The notes: generated by a model not told the origin, from the letters alone. A stretch of 64,000 bases of DNA from Amycolatopsis thermophila (GCF_030814215.1 NZ_JAUSUT010000001.1:2418001-2482000); one strand, 5' to 3'; counted from the stretch's first letter, positions 1 through 9,647 are shown. Numbers and translations are program-made.

Positions 1-5
1 TAGTA

Positions 6-518
6 GTGTCAGATTCTCCTATAGTGAAATCGGCGAGCCGGGCGGACCTGCCCGCCATCGCCGGGATCTACGCGGAGTACGTGCTGACCAGCACGGCGAC
101 GTTCGAGCTGACCCCACCCGACCTGTCCGAGTGGACCCGCCGCTTCACCGCGATCACCGGAGCCGGCCTGCCGTTTCTCGCGGCCGAAGTGGACGGACGG
201 ATCGCGGGGTACGCGTACTGCGCGCCGTGGAAGACCCGCCCGGCCTACCGGCTCACCGCGGAGAACTCGATCTACCTGGCACCCTGGGCGACGGGCCGCG
301 GGCTGGGCGGTGTCCTGCTCGACGCGCTCCTCGAGCACTGCCGCGAGGCCGGGATCCGCGAGGTGATCGCCGTGATCGCGGACCCGGAGCGCAACACCGC
401 CTCCCCCGCCCTGCACCGCCGCCGCGGTTTCGCCGACGCCGGACTGCTGCGCAACGTCGGCTACAAGCACGAGCGCTGGCTGGACACACTTCTGCTGCAG
501 AAGAGCCTGGTCCCCTAG
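6..518 (+). CDS. GNAT-family N-acetyltransferase, phosphinothricin-acetyltransferase-like
   Basis: This 170-residue protein has the length and layout of the Pat/Bar-like GNAT acetyltransferases, which transfer an acetyl group from acetyl-CoA to small amines. Visible family hallmarks are the N-terminal AxxxDLPAIAGIYAEYV segment, the YAYCAPWKTRPAYR strand, and an acetyl-CoA-binding stretch ATGRGLGGVLLDALL around residues 94-108, with a C-terminal RRGFADAGLLRNVGYKHERW segment. The start is a GTG at the very edge of the window, so an upstream start cannot be fully excluded. The natural substrate is unknown; many Pat-like proteins act on amino-acid analogues such as methionine sulfone, so a herbicide-resistance role should not be assumed. 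Confidence 0.85.
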   Translation: MSDSPIVKSASRADLPAIAGIYAEYVLTSTATFELTPPDLSEWTRRFTAITGAGLPFLAAEVDGRIAGYAYCAPWKTRPAYRLTAENSIYLAPWATGRGLGGVLLDALLEHCREAGIREVIAVIADPERNTASPALHRRRGFADAGLLRNVGYKHERWLDTLLLQKSLVP

Positions 519-519
519 C

Positions 520-525
520 TACAGT
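520..525 (+). promoter_or_regulatory. Leaderless-type -10 box
   Basis: TACAGT lies 6 nt before the ATG of the pentapeptide-repeat gene. This spacing would place the transcription start at or next to the start codon. Confidence 0.45.
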
Positions 526-531
526 TCCGGC

Positions 532-1581
532 ATGCGTGATCGCCAGGCGCCGCTGTTCGTGACGATCCTCGTGGCCGTGGGGCTGCTCATCGCGGTGAGC
601 GGGTGGCTGCTGACCGACCCGGCGACCACCCGGTCGGACGCCCTGCGCACCGGCGGCCTGGCCAGCGGCGCGGTGATCGCGCTGTACGCGTTGTGGCTCA
701 ACGACCGCAGGCGCCGCGTCGAGGAGCGGCGCCAGGAAACCGAGCGCGAGCGCCACGAGCTGGAGCTGCTCCGCGCGGAACGCGACCGGGAACGCGTCAC
801 CGACGAACGCTTCGCCAAGTCGGTGGAACTCCTCGGCTCCGAGGCCGATCAGGTGCGCGTCGGGGCGCTGCACGCGCTCGCCGGCCTGGCCCGCAGCAAC
901 CCGGAGTACACGCAAACCGTGCTCGACGTGCTCTGCTCCTACCTCCGCCGTCCCTTCCCCCACCCCGGCTTCGGTGACGAGACCGACGAGGCGGAGGCGA
1001 GCCGTGAACAGCAGGTCCGGCTGACGGCGAAGCGCCTCATCCGGCGGTTGCTCCCGCACGTCGCCACACCCGGCGCGCCCGTCTACGACCTCGACCTGAC
1101 CGGGGCCAGGGTGACCCGCCTGAACCTGTCCGATCGCGTGGTCGGTCAGCTGCTGCTGGAGAACGCCGAACTCCAGCACGTCACGCAGTTCGCCGGGACC
1201 CGGTTCGGCAAGCGCGCGTACTTCACCGGCGTCCGGCCGGGCGACGGGATCTACCTGGGCGGTGCCGAGTTCGAGGACACCGTCGTTTTCCTGGGGATGT
1301 GCTCCGAGCACGACCTCGTGCTCGACGGCGCCCGCTTCCGCCGTGACGTCAGCTTCGCCGGCGCGGAGCTGGCGGGGCGCGTGTCGCTGCACGACGCGGT
1401 CGTGGAGGGCGGTCTGTACCTGTCGGGGGCCCGGTTCGGCGGGGACGTGGACTTCCGGCTGGCCCGCGAGCCCGTCACGGTCGACTTCGCCGGCGTCGAG
1501 GTCGACCAGGCGCGGGATGTCCGGCTTCCCGCGACCTGGTCGCTCGAACCGGCGGCCGAGGGCCGCGCCACGCTCGTGTGA
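532..1581 (+). CDS. Pentapeptide-repeat-containing membrane protein
   Basis: The 349-residue protein begins with two hydrophobic segments (about residues 5-25 and 40-58), followed by a charged, probably coiled-coil stretch rich in Arg and Glu (about 60-95). A helical region resembling other actinobacterial pentapeptide proteins follows (KSVELLGSEADQVRVGALHALAGLARSNPE, here split as KSVELLGSEADQVRVGAL then HALAGLARSNPE). The C-terminal half has degenerate pentapeptide repeats in which every fifth position is Leu or Phe (for example DLTGARVTRLNLSD, DGARFRRDVSFAGAEL), expected to fold as a right-handed beta-helix. The function is unknown; such proteins are often membrane-linked scaffolds. There is no RBS, and a -10-like box 6 nt upstream suggests a leaderless mRNA. 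Confidence 0.8.
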   Translation: MRDRQAPLFVTILVAVGLLIAVSGWLLTDPATTRSDALRTGGLASGAVIALYALWLNDRRRRVEERRQETERERHELELLRAERDRERVTDERFAKSVELLGSEADQVRVGALHALAGLARSNPEYTQTVLDVLCSYLRRPFPHPGFGDETDEAEASREQQVRLTAKRLIRRLLPHVATPGAPVYDLDLTGARVTRLNLSDRVVGQLLLENAELQHVTQFAGTRFGKRAYFTGVRPGDGIYLGGAEFEDTVVFLGMCSEHDLVLDGARFRRDVSFAGAELAGRVSLHDAVVEGGLYLSGARFGGDVDFRLAREPVTVDFAGVEVDQARDVRLPATWSLEPAAEGRATLV

Positions 1582-1584
1582 ACC

Positions 1585-3882
1585 TCAGTCGAACAGGGCG
1601 GGCAGCGTGCCCTCGAAGGCCTCGCGCAGTTCTTCGAAGCCGAAGGTCGCCACGCCCTGGATCTCCAGGCCGCCCGCCTCCGGGTCCACCACGCCGGCCT
1701 TGCGCCACGGCAGGCCGCGCGCGCTGCACATCTCGGTGAACCGCAGCTCCTCCGTCCGCGGCACCGCGACCAGCACCCGCCCGGTCGATTCCGAGAACAG
1801 CTGCACGAACGGGTCCGCGTCCTCGTCCAGCAGGGCCCGCGCGCCGCACTGGCCGATCAGCACCATCTCCACCAGCGCCTGCGCCAGACCGCCGTCGGAC
1901 AGGTCGTGCGCGGCCGAGATCATCCCGTCCCGCGACCCGGCGACCAGGATCTCCGCCAGCAGCCGCTCGCGCTCCAGGTCGACCTTCGGCGGCAGGCCGC
2001 CCAGGTGACCGTGCACGATGTGCGCCCACGCCGAACCGCCGAACTCGTCGTGCGTGTCGCCCAGCAGCAGCAGAGTCTCGCCGGCCTCCGCGCCGATCCC
2101 GGTCGGGATCCGGCGCCGCACGTCGTCGATCACGCCGAGTACCCCGACCACCGGCGTCGGCAGGATGGCCGTCTCACCGGTCTGGTTGTAGAAGCTCACG
2201 TTGCCGCCGGTCACCGGGATGCCCAGCTGCGCGCAGCCGTCCGCGATGCCGTGCACGGCCTGCTCGAACTGCCACATCACGCCCGGGTCCGTCGGCGCGC
2301 CGAAGTTCAGGCAGTCGGTGACGGCGAGCGGCGTCGCGCCCGTGGTCGCGACGTTGCGGTACGCCTCGGCGAGCGCGATCTGCGCCCCCGCGTACGGGTC
2401 GAGGTACACGAACCGGCTGTTGCAGTCGGTCGACACCGCGACCCCGCGGCCGGTCTCCTCGTCGATCCGGATCATGCCGCCGTCGGAGGGCTGCGCCAAC
2501 ACGGTGTTGCCGCGCACGTACCGGTCGTACTGGTCGGTCACCCACTCCTTCGACGCCTGGTTCGGCGACGAGATGACCTTCAGCAGCGTCTCCCGCAGCT
2601 CGTCCGGAGTGGACGGACGGTGCAGCTTCGCGGGGGTGTCCGCCTGCAGGGCGTCCTGGGTGGACGGACGGGCGACCGGGCGGTCGTACACCGGGCCCTG
2701 GTGCGCCACCGTGCGCGGCGGCACGTCCACCACGGTCTCGCCGTGCCAGGTGACCACCAGGTTGTCGCCGTCGGTGACCTCGCCGATCACCGTGGCGATC
2801 ACGTCCCACTTCCGGCACACCGCGAGGAAGTCGTCCACCTTGGACGGTTCGACGACCGCGCACATCCGCTCCTGCGACTCGCTGGAGAGGATCTCCGCCG
2901 GGGTCATGCCCTCCGCGCGCAGCGGCACCCGGTCCAGCTCGACGTGCATGCCGCCGTCACCGGCCGCGGCCAGCTCCGACGTCGCGCAGGACAACCCGGC
3001 ACCGCCGAGGTCCTGGATGCCGACGACGAGCTTCCGGGCGAACAGCTCGAGGCAGCACTCGATGAGCACCTTCTCGGTGAACGGGTCGCCGACCTGCACG
3101 CTCGGCAGCTTCTTGCGGCCGCCCGTGGAAGATCCCGTCGCGTCGTCCGTGAACACGTCACTGGCCAGCACCGACACGCCGCCGATGCCGTCCAGACCGG
3201 TGCGCGCGCCGAACAGGATGATCTTGTTGCCGGTGCCCGACGCGAACGCCAGGTGCAGGTCCTCGGTACGCATCGCGCCCACGCACAGCGCGTTGACCAG
3301 CGGGTTGCCCGCGTAGCTGGCGTCGAAGACGACCTCGCCACCGACGTTGGGCAGGCCCAGGCAGTTGCCGTACCCGGCGACGCCGGCCACGACACCCGGC
3401 AGCACGCGTCGGGTGTCCGGTGCGTCGGCCGGGCCGAAGCGCAGCGAGTCGGCCACCGCGAGCGGCCGCGCGCCCATCGCGAGGATGTCGCGCACGATGC
3501 CGCCGACACCCGTGGCGGCTCCCTGGTAGGGCTCCACATAGGACGGATGGTTGTGGCTTTCGACCTTGAACGTGACCGCCCAGCCGTCACCGATGTCGAC
3601 GACACCGGCGTTCTCGCCGATCCCGGCGAGCATCTTCGAGCGCATCTCCTCGGTGGTGGTCTCGCCGAAGTAGCGCAGGTGCTTCTTCGACGACTTGTAC
3701 GAGCAGTGCTCGCTCCACATCACCGAGTACATGGCCAGTTCGGCGTCCGTCGGCCGCCTGCCCAGGATCTCGCGGATGCGCGCGTACTCGTCGTCGGCGA
3801 GCCCGAGCTCGCGGTAGGGCTGGGGCAGGTCCGGCGTTTCCGCGGCCCGCTCGGTCGTGTCGATGGCCAGGGTGTCGGTCAC
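1585..3882 (-). CDS. purL: Phosphoribosylformylglycinamidine synthase subunit II
   Basis: PurL catalyses the ATP-dependent amidation of FGAR to FGAM, the fourth step of de novo purine synthesis, as part of a complex with PurQ (glutaminase) and PurS. Starting at the GTG at 3882 the protein has about 765 residues, the normal size for the small, multi-subunit PurL. Recognisable family segments are [16 protein letters not shown] near the N terminus, the ATP/metal-binding [12 protein letters not shown], and [13 protein letters not shown] and [14 protein letters not shown] in the two AIRS-like halves. An in-frame ATG at 3948 would add 22 residues without homology. The GTG is preferred because of a -10-like box 7 nt upstream and the typical VTDTLAID opening. 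purQ and purS lie 3.4 kb away on the same strand, separated by the ABC exporter genes. Confidence 0.97.
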   Translation of the reverse strand: MTDTLAIDTTERAAETPDLPQPYRELGLADDEYARIREILGRRPTDAELAMYSVMWSEHCSYKSSKKHLRYFGETTTEEMRSKMLAGIGENAGVVDIGDGWAVTFKVESHNHPSYVEPYQGAATGVGGIVRDILAMGARPLAVADSLRFGPADAPDTRRVLPGVVAGVAGYGNCLGLPNVGGEVVFDASYAGNPLVNALCVGAMRTEDLHLAFASGTGNKIILFGARTGLDGIGGVSVLASDVFTDDATGSSTGGRKKLPSVQVGDPFTEKVLIECCLELFARKLVVGIQDLGGAGLSCATSELAAAGDGGMHVELDRVPLRAEGMTPAEILSSESQERMCAVVEPSKVDDFLAVCRKWDVIATVIGEVTDGDNLVVTWHGETVVDVPPRTVAHQGPVYDRPVARPSTQDALQADTPAKLHRPSTPDELRETLLKVISSPNQASKEWVTDQYDRYVRGNTVLAQPSDGGMIRIDEETGRGVAVSTDCNSRFVYLDPYAGAQIALAEAYRNVATTGATPLAVTDCLNFGAPTDPGVMWQFEQAVHGIADGCAQLGIPVTGGNVSFYNQTGETAILPTPVVGVLGVIDDVRRRIPTGIGAEAGETLLLLGDTHDEFGGSAWAHIVHGHLGGLPPKVDLERERLLAEILVAGSRDGMISAAHDLSDGGLAQALVEMVLIGQCGARALLDEDADPFVQLFSESTGRVLVAVPRTEELRFTEMCSARGLPWRKAGVVDPEAGGLEIQGVATFGFEELREAFEGTLPALFD

Positions 3883-3889
3883 GGTCTCC

Positions 3890-3895
3890 AGGGTA
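3890..3895 (-). promoter_or_regulatory. Leaderless-type -10 box for purL
   Basis: On the minus strand, TACCCT sits 7 nt before the purL GTG. The intervening GGAGACC could also act as a weak ribosome-binding site. Confidence 0.4.
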
Positions 3896-3949
3896 CTTGC
3901 AACGCTCTGACCGGCAGAAAATCGGTCGCGTGAGGTGAGCTGGGGCACT

Positions 3950-3955
3950 TACCGT
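3950..3955 (+). promoter_or_regulatory. Leaderless-type -10 box for the ABC exporter
   Basis: TACCGT is 8 nt before the ATG at 3964. Together with the purL box it makes a compact back-to-back divergent promoter region of about 80 bp. Confidence 0.4.
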
Positions 3956-3963
3956 CTGTTGTC

Positions 3964-5544
3964 ATGCGCCTTCCGGCCCGGCTCACGCCACTGCGGTTCC
4001 TGGGCGCGCTCCTGCGGGCGCGGCCCCGGCTCGCCGTGTGCGCGTGCGTGCTCGGCGCCCTGTGGCTGCTGCCGGGCGCCTCGCTGCCGCTGGCGATCGG
4101 CGGCGTGATCGAGGACATCCGCGCGGGTGAGCCGTTGCTCGGCGGGGCCGGCCTGGTCGCGCTGCTCGGCGTCGCCCAGGCGGTGTGCGGCGGCGCGCTC
4201 GTCCACGCCGTGCACACCATGTGGATCCACGGCGCGGCGATGACGCAGGAACTGGTCGTCGAGCACACCGCGCGCCTGGGCGCTTCGCTGCGGTCGCAGG
4301 CCGAGACCGGTGACGTGATGGCGGTGTCGTCCTCGGACATCAACCACATCGGCAACGTGTTCGAGGTGACCGGCCGGCTGTTCGGATCGGTCATCGCGTT
4401 CCTCACGGTCAGCGTGGTGCTGCTGGGCATGTCGCCGCTGCTGGGCACGATCGCGCTGGTCGGTGTCCCGCTCGCGACGCTGAGCATGGGACGGCTGGTC
4501 GCGCCGCTGCAACGCCGCAAGGAGACCCAGCGCGAGGAGCTGTCCAGCGTCAACGCGCTGGCCGCGGACATCGCCTCCGGCCTGCGGATCCTCCGCGGCG
4601 TGGGTGGGGAGCAGCAGTTCCTCGGCCGCTTCCGGGGCGCCAGCCGGCGGGTCCGGCGGGCCGGTGTCGAGGTGTCGCGCAGCGAGTCGTGGCTGACCGG
4701 TGCCGAGGTGCTGCTGCCGGGCCTGGTCACGGTGGCCATCACGTGGCTCGGCGCGCGGCTCGTCGCCGCCGGCACGATCAGCGTCGGCGAGCTGGTGGCG
4801 TTCTACTCGGCTTCGGTGTTCCTGGTGGTGCCGGTGAGCACGGCGACCGAGTTCACCGACGCGTTCGCCTCGGCGATGGTGTCGGCGAAGAAGGTGTGCG
4901 GCCTGCTGAGCCTGCGGCCATTGCTGTCCGAGCCGGATTCGCCCGTGGCGTTGCCGGACGGGCCGCTGGAGCTGCACGACACCCGGTCCGGGTTCACCGC
5001 GATCGCCGGGAAGCTGACGGTCGTGGACCTCGGCCCGGACGCCGAGGCGCTGGCCGAGCGGCTGTCCCGCTTCGCCGACCCCGAGCCGGGCGAGCGGGTG
5101 CTCGTGTCCGGCGTGCCCGCCGACCAGGTGGCCCTGTCCGAGCTGCGGTCCCGCGTGGTGTACGCGCACAACCAGGACATGTGGTTCTCCGGCGTCCTGC
5201 GTGAGCAGCTGGTCCCCGCGGACCGGGCGGAGGTCGCGCTGTGGGCGGCCGACGCCGAGGACATCGTCGAGGGACTGCCCGACGGGCTGGACGAGCTGAT
5301 CGGCGAGCGCGGCCGTGAGGTGTCCGGCGGCCAGCGGCAGCGGCTGAACCTGGCCCGCGCGCTGGCACTGGACGCCGACACCCTGCTGCTCGACGAACCG
5401 ACGTCGGCCGTCGACGCGCACACCGAGGCCCGCATCACCGAGCGGGTCACCGAGCTGCGGCGCGGCCGCACGACCGTCGTCTTCACGGAAAGTCCACTGT
5501 GGAAAGCGGTGGCGGACGAGGTGATCACATGCGCGTCAAGCTAG
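3964..5544 (+). CDS. ABC exporter half-transporter, subunit 1, with degenerate Walker A
   Basis: This 526-residue protein is a fused membrane/ATPase half-transporter. Six membrane segments fill about residues 20-310 and a nucleotide-binding domain (NBD) occupies about 330-526. The NBD is unusual. The position of the Walker A loop reads VDLGPDAEAL (about 354-363), with no GxxGxGK[S/T]. The H-loop His is replaced by Glu (FTES, E509). The signature SGGQ (454-457), the Walker B LLLDE (E478) and a Q-loop Gln are kept. Alone it should not hydrolyse ATP. It overlaps its partner gene by 16 nt, and the partner carries the opposite set of motifs, so the two probably form an obligate heterodimer. The substrate is unknown. 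Confidence 0.9.
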   Translation: MRLPARLTPLRFLGALLRARPRLAVCACVLGALWLLPGASLPLAIGGVIEDIRAGEPLLGGAGLVALLGVAQAVCGGALVHAVHTMWIHGAAMTQELVVEHTARLGASLRSQAETGDVMAVSSSDINHIGNVFEVTGRLFGSVIAFLTVSVVLLGMSPLLGTIALVGVPLATLSMGRLVAPLQRRKETQREELSSVNALAADIASGLRILRGVGGEQQFLGRFRGASRRVRRAGVEVSRSESWLTGAEVLLPGLVTVAITWLGARLVAAGTISVGELVAFYSASVFLVVPVSTATEFTDAFASAMVSAKKVCGLLSLRPLLSEPDSPVALPDGPLELHDTRSGFTAIAGKLTVVDLGPDAEALAERLSRFADPEPGERVLVSGVPADQVALSELRSRVVYAHNQDMWFSGVLREQLVPADRAEVALWAADAEDIVEGLPDGLDELIGERGREVSGGQRQRLNLARALALDADTLLLDEPTSAVDAHTEARITERVTELRRGRTTVVFTESPLWKAVADEVITCASS

Positions 5545-7256
5545 CGCTCGCGACCGGCGCCGAGGCCCGGCGCTGGGCACGCGACCTGCTGCGCGTGAAC
5601 CGGCGCGAGTTCGGCACCGTGATCGGGCTGTTCGGCCTGGCCGCGATCGCCGGGCTCGCCGGTCCGCAGATCCTCGGCCACCTGGTGGACCTCGCCGCGT
5701 CCGGGTCCGGCCGGATCGACCTGCTCGCGCTGGCGTTCGTCGTGATCCTCGTGGTGCAGGCGGTGCTCAAGCGGCTCGCCCGGTTCCGCGCCGGCGTGCT
5801 GGGCGAGCGGGTGCTCGCCGAGACAAGGGAGGGTTTCGTCGGGCGGGCGTTGCGGCTGCCGCTGGGCACGGTCGAGGCGGCGGGGACGGGTGACCTGATC
5901 AGCCGGGCTACCACGGACGCCGACCGGATCGACTTCTCGGTCCGCAACGCGATCCCGGAGATCTCGATCGCGCTCATCACGATCGTCCTGACCGTCGGTG
6001 GGATGATCGTCACCTCGCCGCTGCTGTCGCTCGGACTGCTGGTGGCGGTGCCGATCCTGGTGCTGACCCTGCGCTGGTACGTGCGCCGGGCACCGGGGAT
6101 CGTCGAGGAGATGCTCGACCAGTGGTCGCAGGTGCAGTCGAGCCTGCACGAGACGGCCGAGGGGGCGCGCACCGCCGAGGCGCTCGGGCTCACCGGGCGC
6201 CGCATCGCGCTGGGGCGCCGCAGGCTGGGCGCGGCGGTCCGCGGCGAGCAGCGGTTGCGGAACGTGACTGTCCGCTGGATCCCGTGGCTGCAGATCGCGC
6301 AGGTCGCACCGGTCGCGGCGATGCTGCTGCTGGGCGGCTGGGCCTACGGCGAGGGCCTGGTCGGGCTGGGCACGATCACCACGATGGTGGTCTACGTGCA
6401 GGCACTGGCCGGGCCGCTCGAAGAGGCGATGTGGTGGATCGAGGACCTGCAGGTCTCCGGCACCGCGCTGCGCCGCGTCCTGGGTGTCCGGGGCGAGGAC
6501 AGCCGCACCGGGTCGGTGGTGCCGCGCGGCCAGGAGATCGTGGTGCGCGACGTGCACTACGGCTACTCGACGGGCCGCGAGGTGCTGCACGGCATCGACC
6601 TGCGCGTGCCGCCGGGGCAGCGGCTGGCGATCGTCGGGCCGTCCGGCGCGGGTAAGTCGACGCTGGGCCGGCTGCTCGCCGGGGTCGCCGCGCCCGGCGC
6701 GGGCTCGGTGACGATCGGCGGCGCGGAGGTGTCCGAGCTGGCCGAGGACGTGCTGCGCGGCGAGGTGCTGCTGCTGACGCAGGAGCACCACGTGTTCGCC
6801 GGGACGCTGCGGGAGAACCTGACGCTGCCCGCGGGCACGTGGTCCGACGAGCAGCTGGTGCGGGCGCTGGCGGCGGTCGGGCTGCGCGAGTGGTTCGACG
6901 GGCTCCCGGACGGACTGGCGACCAAGCTCGGGTCGGGCGCGCTGGCGGTTCCGGCGGCGATCGCGCAGCAGCTCGCGCTGGCGCGCGTCGTGCTGGCCGA
7001 CCCGCACACGGTGGTGCTCGACGAGGCGACGTCGCTGCTGGACACCTCGTCGGCGCGCAACCTGGAGCGCTCGCTGAGCGGGGTGCTCGAGGGCCGGACG
7101 GTGATCGCGATCGCGCACCGGCTGCACACCGCGGCGTCCGCCGACCGGGTCGCGGTGCTGGAGTCCGGGCGGATCACCGAGCTGGGCACGCACGCCGAAC
7201 TGCTCGCCGCGAACGGTCCCTACTCGCGGCTGGTCACCGCGGCGCAGGTGGGGTGA
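5529..7256 (+). CDS. ABC exporter half-transporter, subunit 2, with degenerate signature motif
   Basis: Counted from the ATG at 5529 the protein has 575 residues: an ABC exporter membrane domain (about 1-320) and an NBD (about 335-575). The NBD has an intact Walker A (GPSGAGKST, 370-378), Walker B (VVLDE, E499) and H-loop His (H530). Its ABC signature LSGGQ is replaced by VPAAI (474-478), although the following QLALAR helix is conserved. It therefore complements subunit 1, which lacks Walker A and the H-loop but keeps SGGQ. In the head-to-tail NBD dimer this leaves one complete ATP site and one site without either half. An in-frame ATG at 5499 exists, but the 5529 start fits the family better. 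The operon ends in a strong hairpin. Confidence 0.9.
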   Translation: MRVKLALATGAEARRWARDLLRVNRREFGTVIGLFGLAAIAGLAGPQILGHLVDLAASGSGRIDLLALAFVVILVVQAVLKRLARFRAGVLGERVLAETREGFVGRALRLPLGTVEAAGTGDLISRATTDADRIDFSVRNAIPEISIALITIVLTVGGMIVTSPLLSLGLLVAVPILVLTLRWYVRRAPGIVEEMLDQWSQVQSSLHETAEGARTAEALGLTGRRIALGRRRLGAAVRGEQRLRNVTVRWIPWLQIAQVAPVAAMLLLGGWAYGEGLVGLGTITTMVVYVQALAGPLEEAMWWIEDLQVSGTALRRVLGVRGEDSRTGSVVPRGQEIVVRDVHYGYSTGREVLHGIDLRVPPGQRLAIVGPSGAGKSTLGRLLAGVAAPGAGSVTIGGAEVSELAEDVLRGEVLLLTQEHHVFAGTLRENLTLPAGTWSDEQLVRALAAVGLREWFDGLPDGLATKLGSGALAVPAAIAQQLALARVVLADPHTVVLDEATSLLDTSSARNLERSLSGVLEGRTVIAIAHRLHTAASADRVAVLESGRITELGTHAELLAANGPYSRLVTAAQVG

Positions 7257-7257
7257 C

Positions 7258-7284
7258 GGTCCTCCGGGGTGCCCCCGGAGGACC
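7258..7284. terminator. Convergent hairpin terminator between ABC exporter and purQ
   Basis: A perfect 12-bp inverted repeat (GGTCCTCCGGGG / CCCCGGAGGACC) with a 3-nt loop starts 1 nt after the exporter stop and lies 8 nt past the purQ stop. There is no T-tract, which is usual for actinobacterial terminators. It can serve both converging genes. Confidence 0.75.
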
Positions 7285-7292
7285 CGCGAAGG

Positions 7293-7964
7293 TCAGGCGC
7301 TGACCAGGCTGTCCACCACGCTGAAGAACAGGCCCAGCCCGTCGTCGCTCGGGCCGGTCAGCGCGTCGATCGCGTGCTCGGGGTGCGGCATCAGGCCCAC
7401 GACGCGGCCGTTGGCGCTGCAGATGCCGGCGATGTCGTCGCGCGAGCCGTTCGGGTTCTCGCCGACGTAGCGGAACACCACGCGGCCCTCGCCCTCCAGC
7501 TCGTCCAAAGTGGACTGGTCGGCGACGTAGCCGCCCTCACCGGACTTCAGCGGGATCAGCACCTCGGCGCCGGCCTCGAAGCGGGTCGTCCACGCCGTGG
7601 TGTTGTTCTCCACGCGCAGCCACTGGTCGCGGCACACGAAGTGCAGCTTCTTGTTCCGCACCAGCGCGCCCGGCAGCAGCCCGGCCTCGCACAGGATCTG
7701 GAAGCCGTTGCAGATGCCGAGCACCGGCATCCCGCCCTTGGCCGCGTCGATGACCGACGACATGACCGGGGCGAAGCGGGCGATCGCGCCGCAGCGCAGG
7801 TAGTCGCCGTAGGAGAAGCCGCCGGGCACGATCACCGCGTCGACGCCGTGCAGGTCTTCGTCGGCGTGCCACAGCGACACCGCCTCGGCGTCGGCGTAGC
7901 GGGCGGCGCGGATCGCGTCGACGTCGTCGAGCGTGCCGGGGAAGGTGATGACACCGATCTTCAC
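7293..7964 (-). CDS. purQ: Phosphoribosylformylglycinamidine synthase subunit I (glutaminase)
   Basis: PurQ is the class I glutamine amidotransferase subunit that supplies ammonia to PurL. The protein has 223 residues from the GTG at 7964. It shows the nucleophile elbow [11 protein letters not shown] with the catalytic Cys, the glycine-rich [17 protein letters not shown] segment, and the C-terminal LMPHPEHA with catalytic His and Glu. The GTG start overlaps the purS stop in a GTGA, implying translational coupling. An in-frame ATG at 7985 would add seven residues not typical of the family. Confidence 0.97.
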   Translation of the reverse strand: MKIGVITFPGTLDDVDAIRAARYADAEAVSLWHADEDLHGVDAVIVPGGFSYGDYLRCGAIARFAPVMSSVIDAAKGGMPVLGICNGFQILCEAGLLPGALVRNKKLHFVCRDQWLRVENNTTAWTTRFEAGAEVLIPLKSGEGGYVADQSTLDELEGEGRVVFRYVGENPNGSRDDIAGICSANGRVVGLMPHPEHAIDALTGPSDDGLGLFFSVVDSLVSA

Positions 7965-8197
7965 GAGAGCCTCCGCACGGTCCATTCCTCGATCACCGGG
8001 TTGGCGAGGAAGCCCTCGGCGATCTTGGCGAGCGTCTCGTCGTCGACCGAGTCGTCGACCTCGAGCTCGAAGTGCTTGCCCTGGCGCACCGAGGTGACCC
8101 CGGTGAAGCCGAGCCGCGGCAGCGCCCCGGCGACGGCCTGACCTTGCGGGTCGAGGATCTCGGGCTTGGGCATGACGTCAACCACCACACGGGCCAC
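7961..8197 (-). CDS. purS: Phosphoribosylformylglycinamidine synthase subunit PurS
   Basis: PurS is the small (78 residues) structural subunit that bridges PurL and PurQ and helps ammonia transfer. The sequence has the family hallmarks: an N-terminal [20 protein letters not shown] segment, the [16 protein letters not shown] strand-turn, and a C-terminal LANPVIEEW. It starts with GTG and overlaps purQ by 4 nt as the first gene of a purSQ operon. Confidence 0.95.
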   Translation of the reverse strand: MARVVVDVMPKPEILDPQGQAVAGALPRLGFTGVTSVRQGKHFELEVDDSVDDETLAKIAEGFLANPVIEEWTVRRLS

Positions 8198-8293
8198 GGC
8201 GGGTCGCTCCAGTAATCGCAGGTAGGCGGTACCCCCCGAGTCTAGCTGTGATGCGCGGCCACCCCGTCGAGGGTGGTGACGGGTGTGACCTGG

Positions 8294-9613
8294 CTACCTC
8301 TGGTGCGTGACCGGTGCCGGTGACTGCGCGGTGGCTGCCCGGCGGCGCAGCACCCGGCGCAGTCCGTACGTGCCGGCCAGGCCGAGCACGGACACCGCGA
8401 TCAGGAAGTACAGCCCGGTGACGGCCGAGCCGGTGGCGTCGACGATCGCCGCGATGCCCATCGGGCCGAAGCCGCCGCCGAGGTTGCCGATGCCGTTGAT
8501 CGCCGCGATCCCGGCGGCCGCGGTCGCCCCGGCGAGGAACTTCGGCACCAGGCCCCACATCACCGGCTGGGCCGCGTAGCCGCCCACCGAGGCGACGCAC
8601 AGGCCGACCATCTGCAGCCACGGCGCGGCCGCGGTGGCGGCGAGCAGGAACCCGGCGATGGACAACACGAGCATCAGCGCGAGCCAGCCGAACGGCGCCT
8701 CGCGCCGGTTCGCCAGCCGCGGCACCACGAGGAGACCGGCCATGACGCAGACGTACGGGATCGCCGACACGGCACCGACGCCGAACCCGGACAGGTCGCC
8801 GAAGCCTTTGACGATCGTCGGCAGCCAGAACGCCAGACCGTAGGTGGCCAGCGGGAAGCACAGGAAGAACAGGGCCATCGACAGCACCCGCCGGTCCTTG
8901 AGCACGGCCCACGGGCTGTGCGGCTGGGTGCCCGCGGCCTCGGCCTCGCGGCGCAGCTCGCCGGTCAGCCACGTGCGCTCGTCGTCGGTCAGCCAACGGG
9001 CGGTCTCGGGCGTCTTCGGCAGGACCCACAGCACGACCGGCGTGAGCAGCACGGCCGGCACCCCGGTCGCCACGAAGATCCACTGCCAGCCCTCCAGGCC
9101 GAGGACGCCGTGCAGGTCGCCCAGCGCGCCCATCGCCGGGTTGCCGATGATGAACGACACCGGCCCGGCCAGCATGAACAGCCCGATCGCCCGGCTGCGG
9201 GAGCTCTCCGGGAACCAGCGGGTCAGGTAGTAGATGACGCCGGGGAAGAACCCGGCCTCGGCCGCGCCGAGCGCGAAGCGGGCCAGGTAGAACTGCCAGG
9301 TCGTGGACACCAGCGCGGTCGCGATCGTGACCAGGCCCCAGGTGAGCATGATCCGCGCGATCCAGCGGTTCGCGCCGTAGCGGTGCAGCGCGAGGTTGCT
9401 CGGCACCTCCAGCAGCGCGTAGGCGACGAAGAAGAACACCTGGCCGAGCGTGTAGACGGTGGCCGACAGCCCGAGCTCGGACTGCAGGGTCAGCTTCGCG
9501 AACCCGACGTTCGACCGGTCGACGTAGGCGATCACGTACAGCAGCCCGAGGAAGGGCAGCAGGCGCAGGGTGATCTTGCGCAGGGCGATCTTGCGGAGGG
9601 TGGCTTGGGGCAC
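8294..9613 (-). CDS. MFS transporter, ACS family (sugar-acid/organic anion type)
   Basis: The 439-residue protein has about 12 membrane segments and the anion:cation symporter (ACS) family opening YVIAYVDRSNVGFAKL. Family members carry glucarate, galactonate, tartrate, phthalate or similar carboxylates into the cell. It is transcribed divergently from the U32-like/dehydrogenase operon. The shared 165-bp promoter region holds two copies of a palindrome also found before the nearby IclR gene, so the carrier probably imports the substrate of that operon. The exact substrate cannot be read from sequence. Confidence 0.88.
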   Translation of the reverse strand: MPQATLRKIALRKITLRLLPFLGLLYVIAYVDRSNVGFAKLTLQSELGLSATVYTLGQVFFFVAYALLEVPSNLALHRYGANRWIARIMLTWGLVTIATALVSTTWQFYLARFALGAAEAGFFPGVIYYLTRWFPESSRSRAIGLFMLAGPVSFIIGNPAMGALGDLHGVLGLEGWQWIFVATGVPAVLLTPVVLWVLPKTPETARWLTDDERTWLTGELRREAEAAGTQPHSPWAVLKDRRVLSMALFFLCFPLATYGLAFWLPTIVKGFGDLSGFGVGAVSAIPYVCVMAGLLVVPRLANRREAPFGWLALMLVLSIAGFLLAATAAAPWLQMVGLCVASVGGYAAQPVMWGLVPKFLAGATAAAGIAAINGIGNLGGGFGPMGIAAIVDATGSAVTGLYFLIAVSVLGLAGTYGLRRVLRRRAATAQSPAPVTHQR

Positions 9614-9633
9614 GGGTGAACTCCGTTGTCCTG

Positions 9634-9647
9634 TCCGAGATTTCGGA
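9634..9647. promoter_or_regulatory. Putative IclR operator, copy 1
   Basis: TCCGAGATTTCGGA is a near-perfect palindrome (one mismatch to TCCGAAATTTCGGA), located 20 bp upstream of the MFS carrier start. The same motif recurs at 9750 and 12865. Confidence 0.6.

Noticed and set aside
3883-3948. ATG at 3948 as purL start
   Set aside because: The extra 22 residues have no resemblance to PurL, and a GTG at 3882 has a suitable -10 box.
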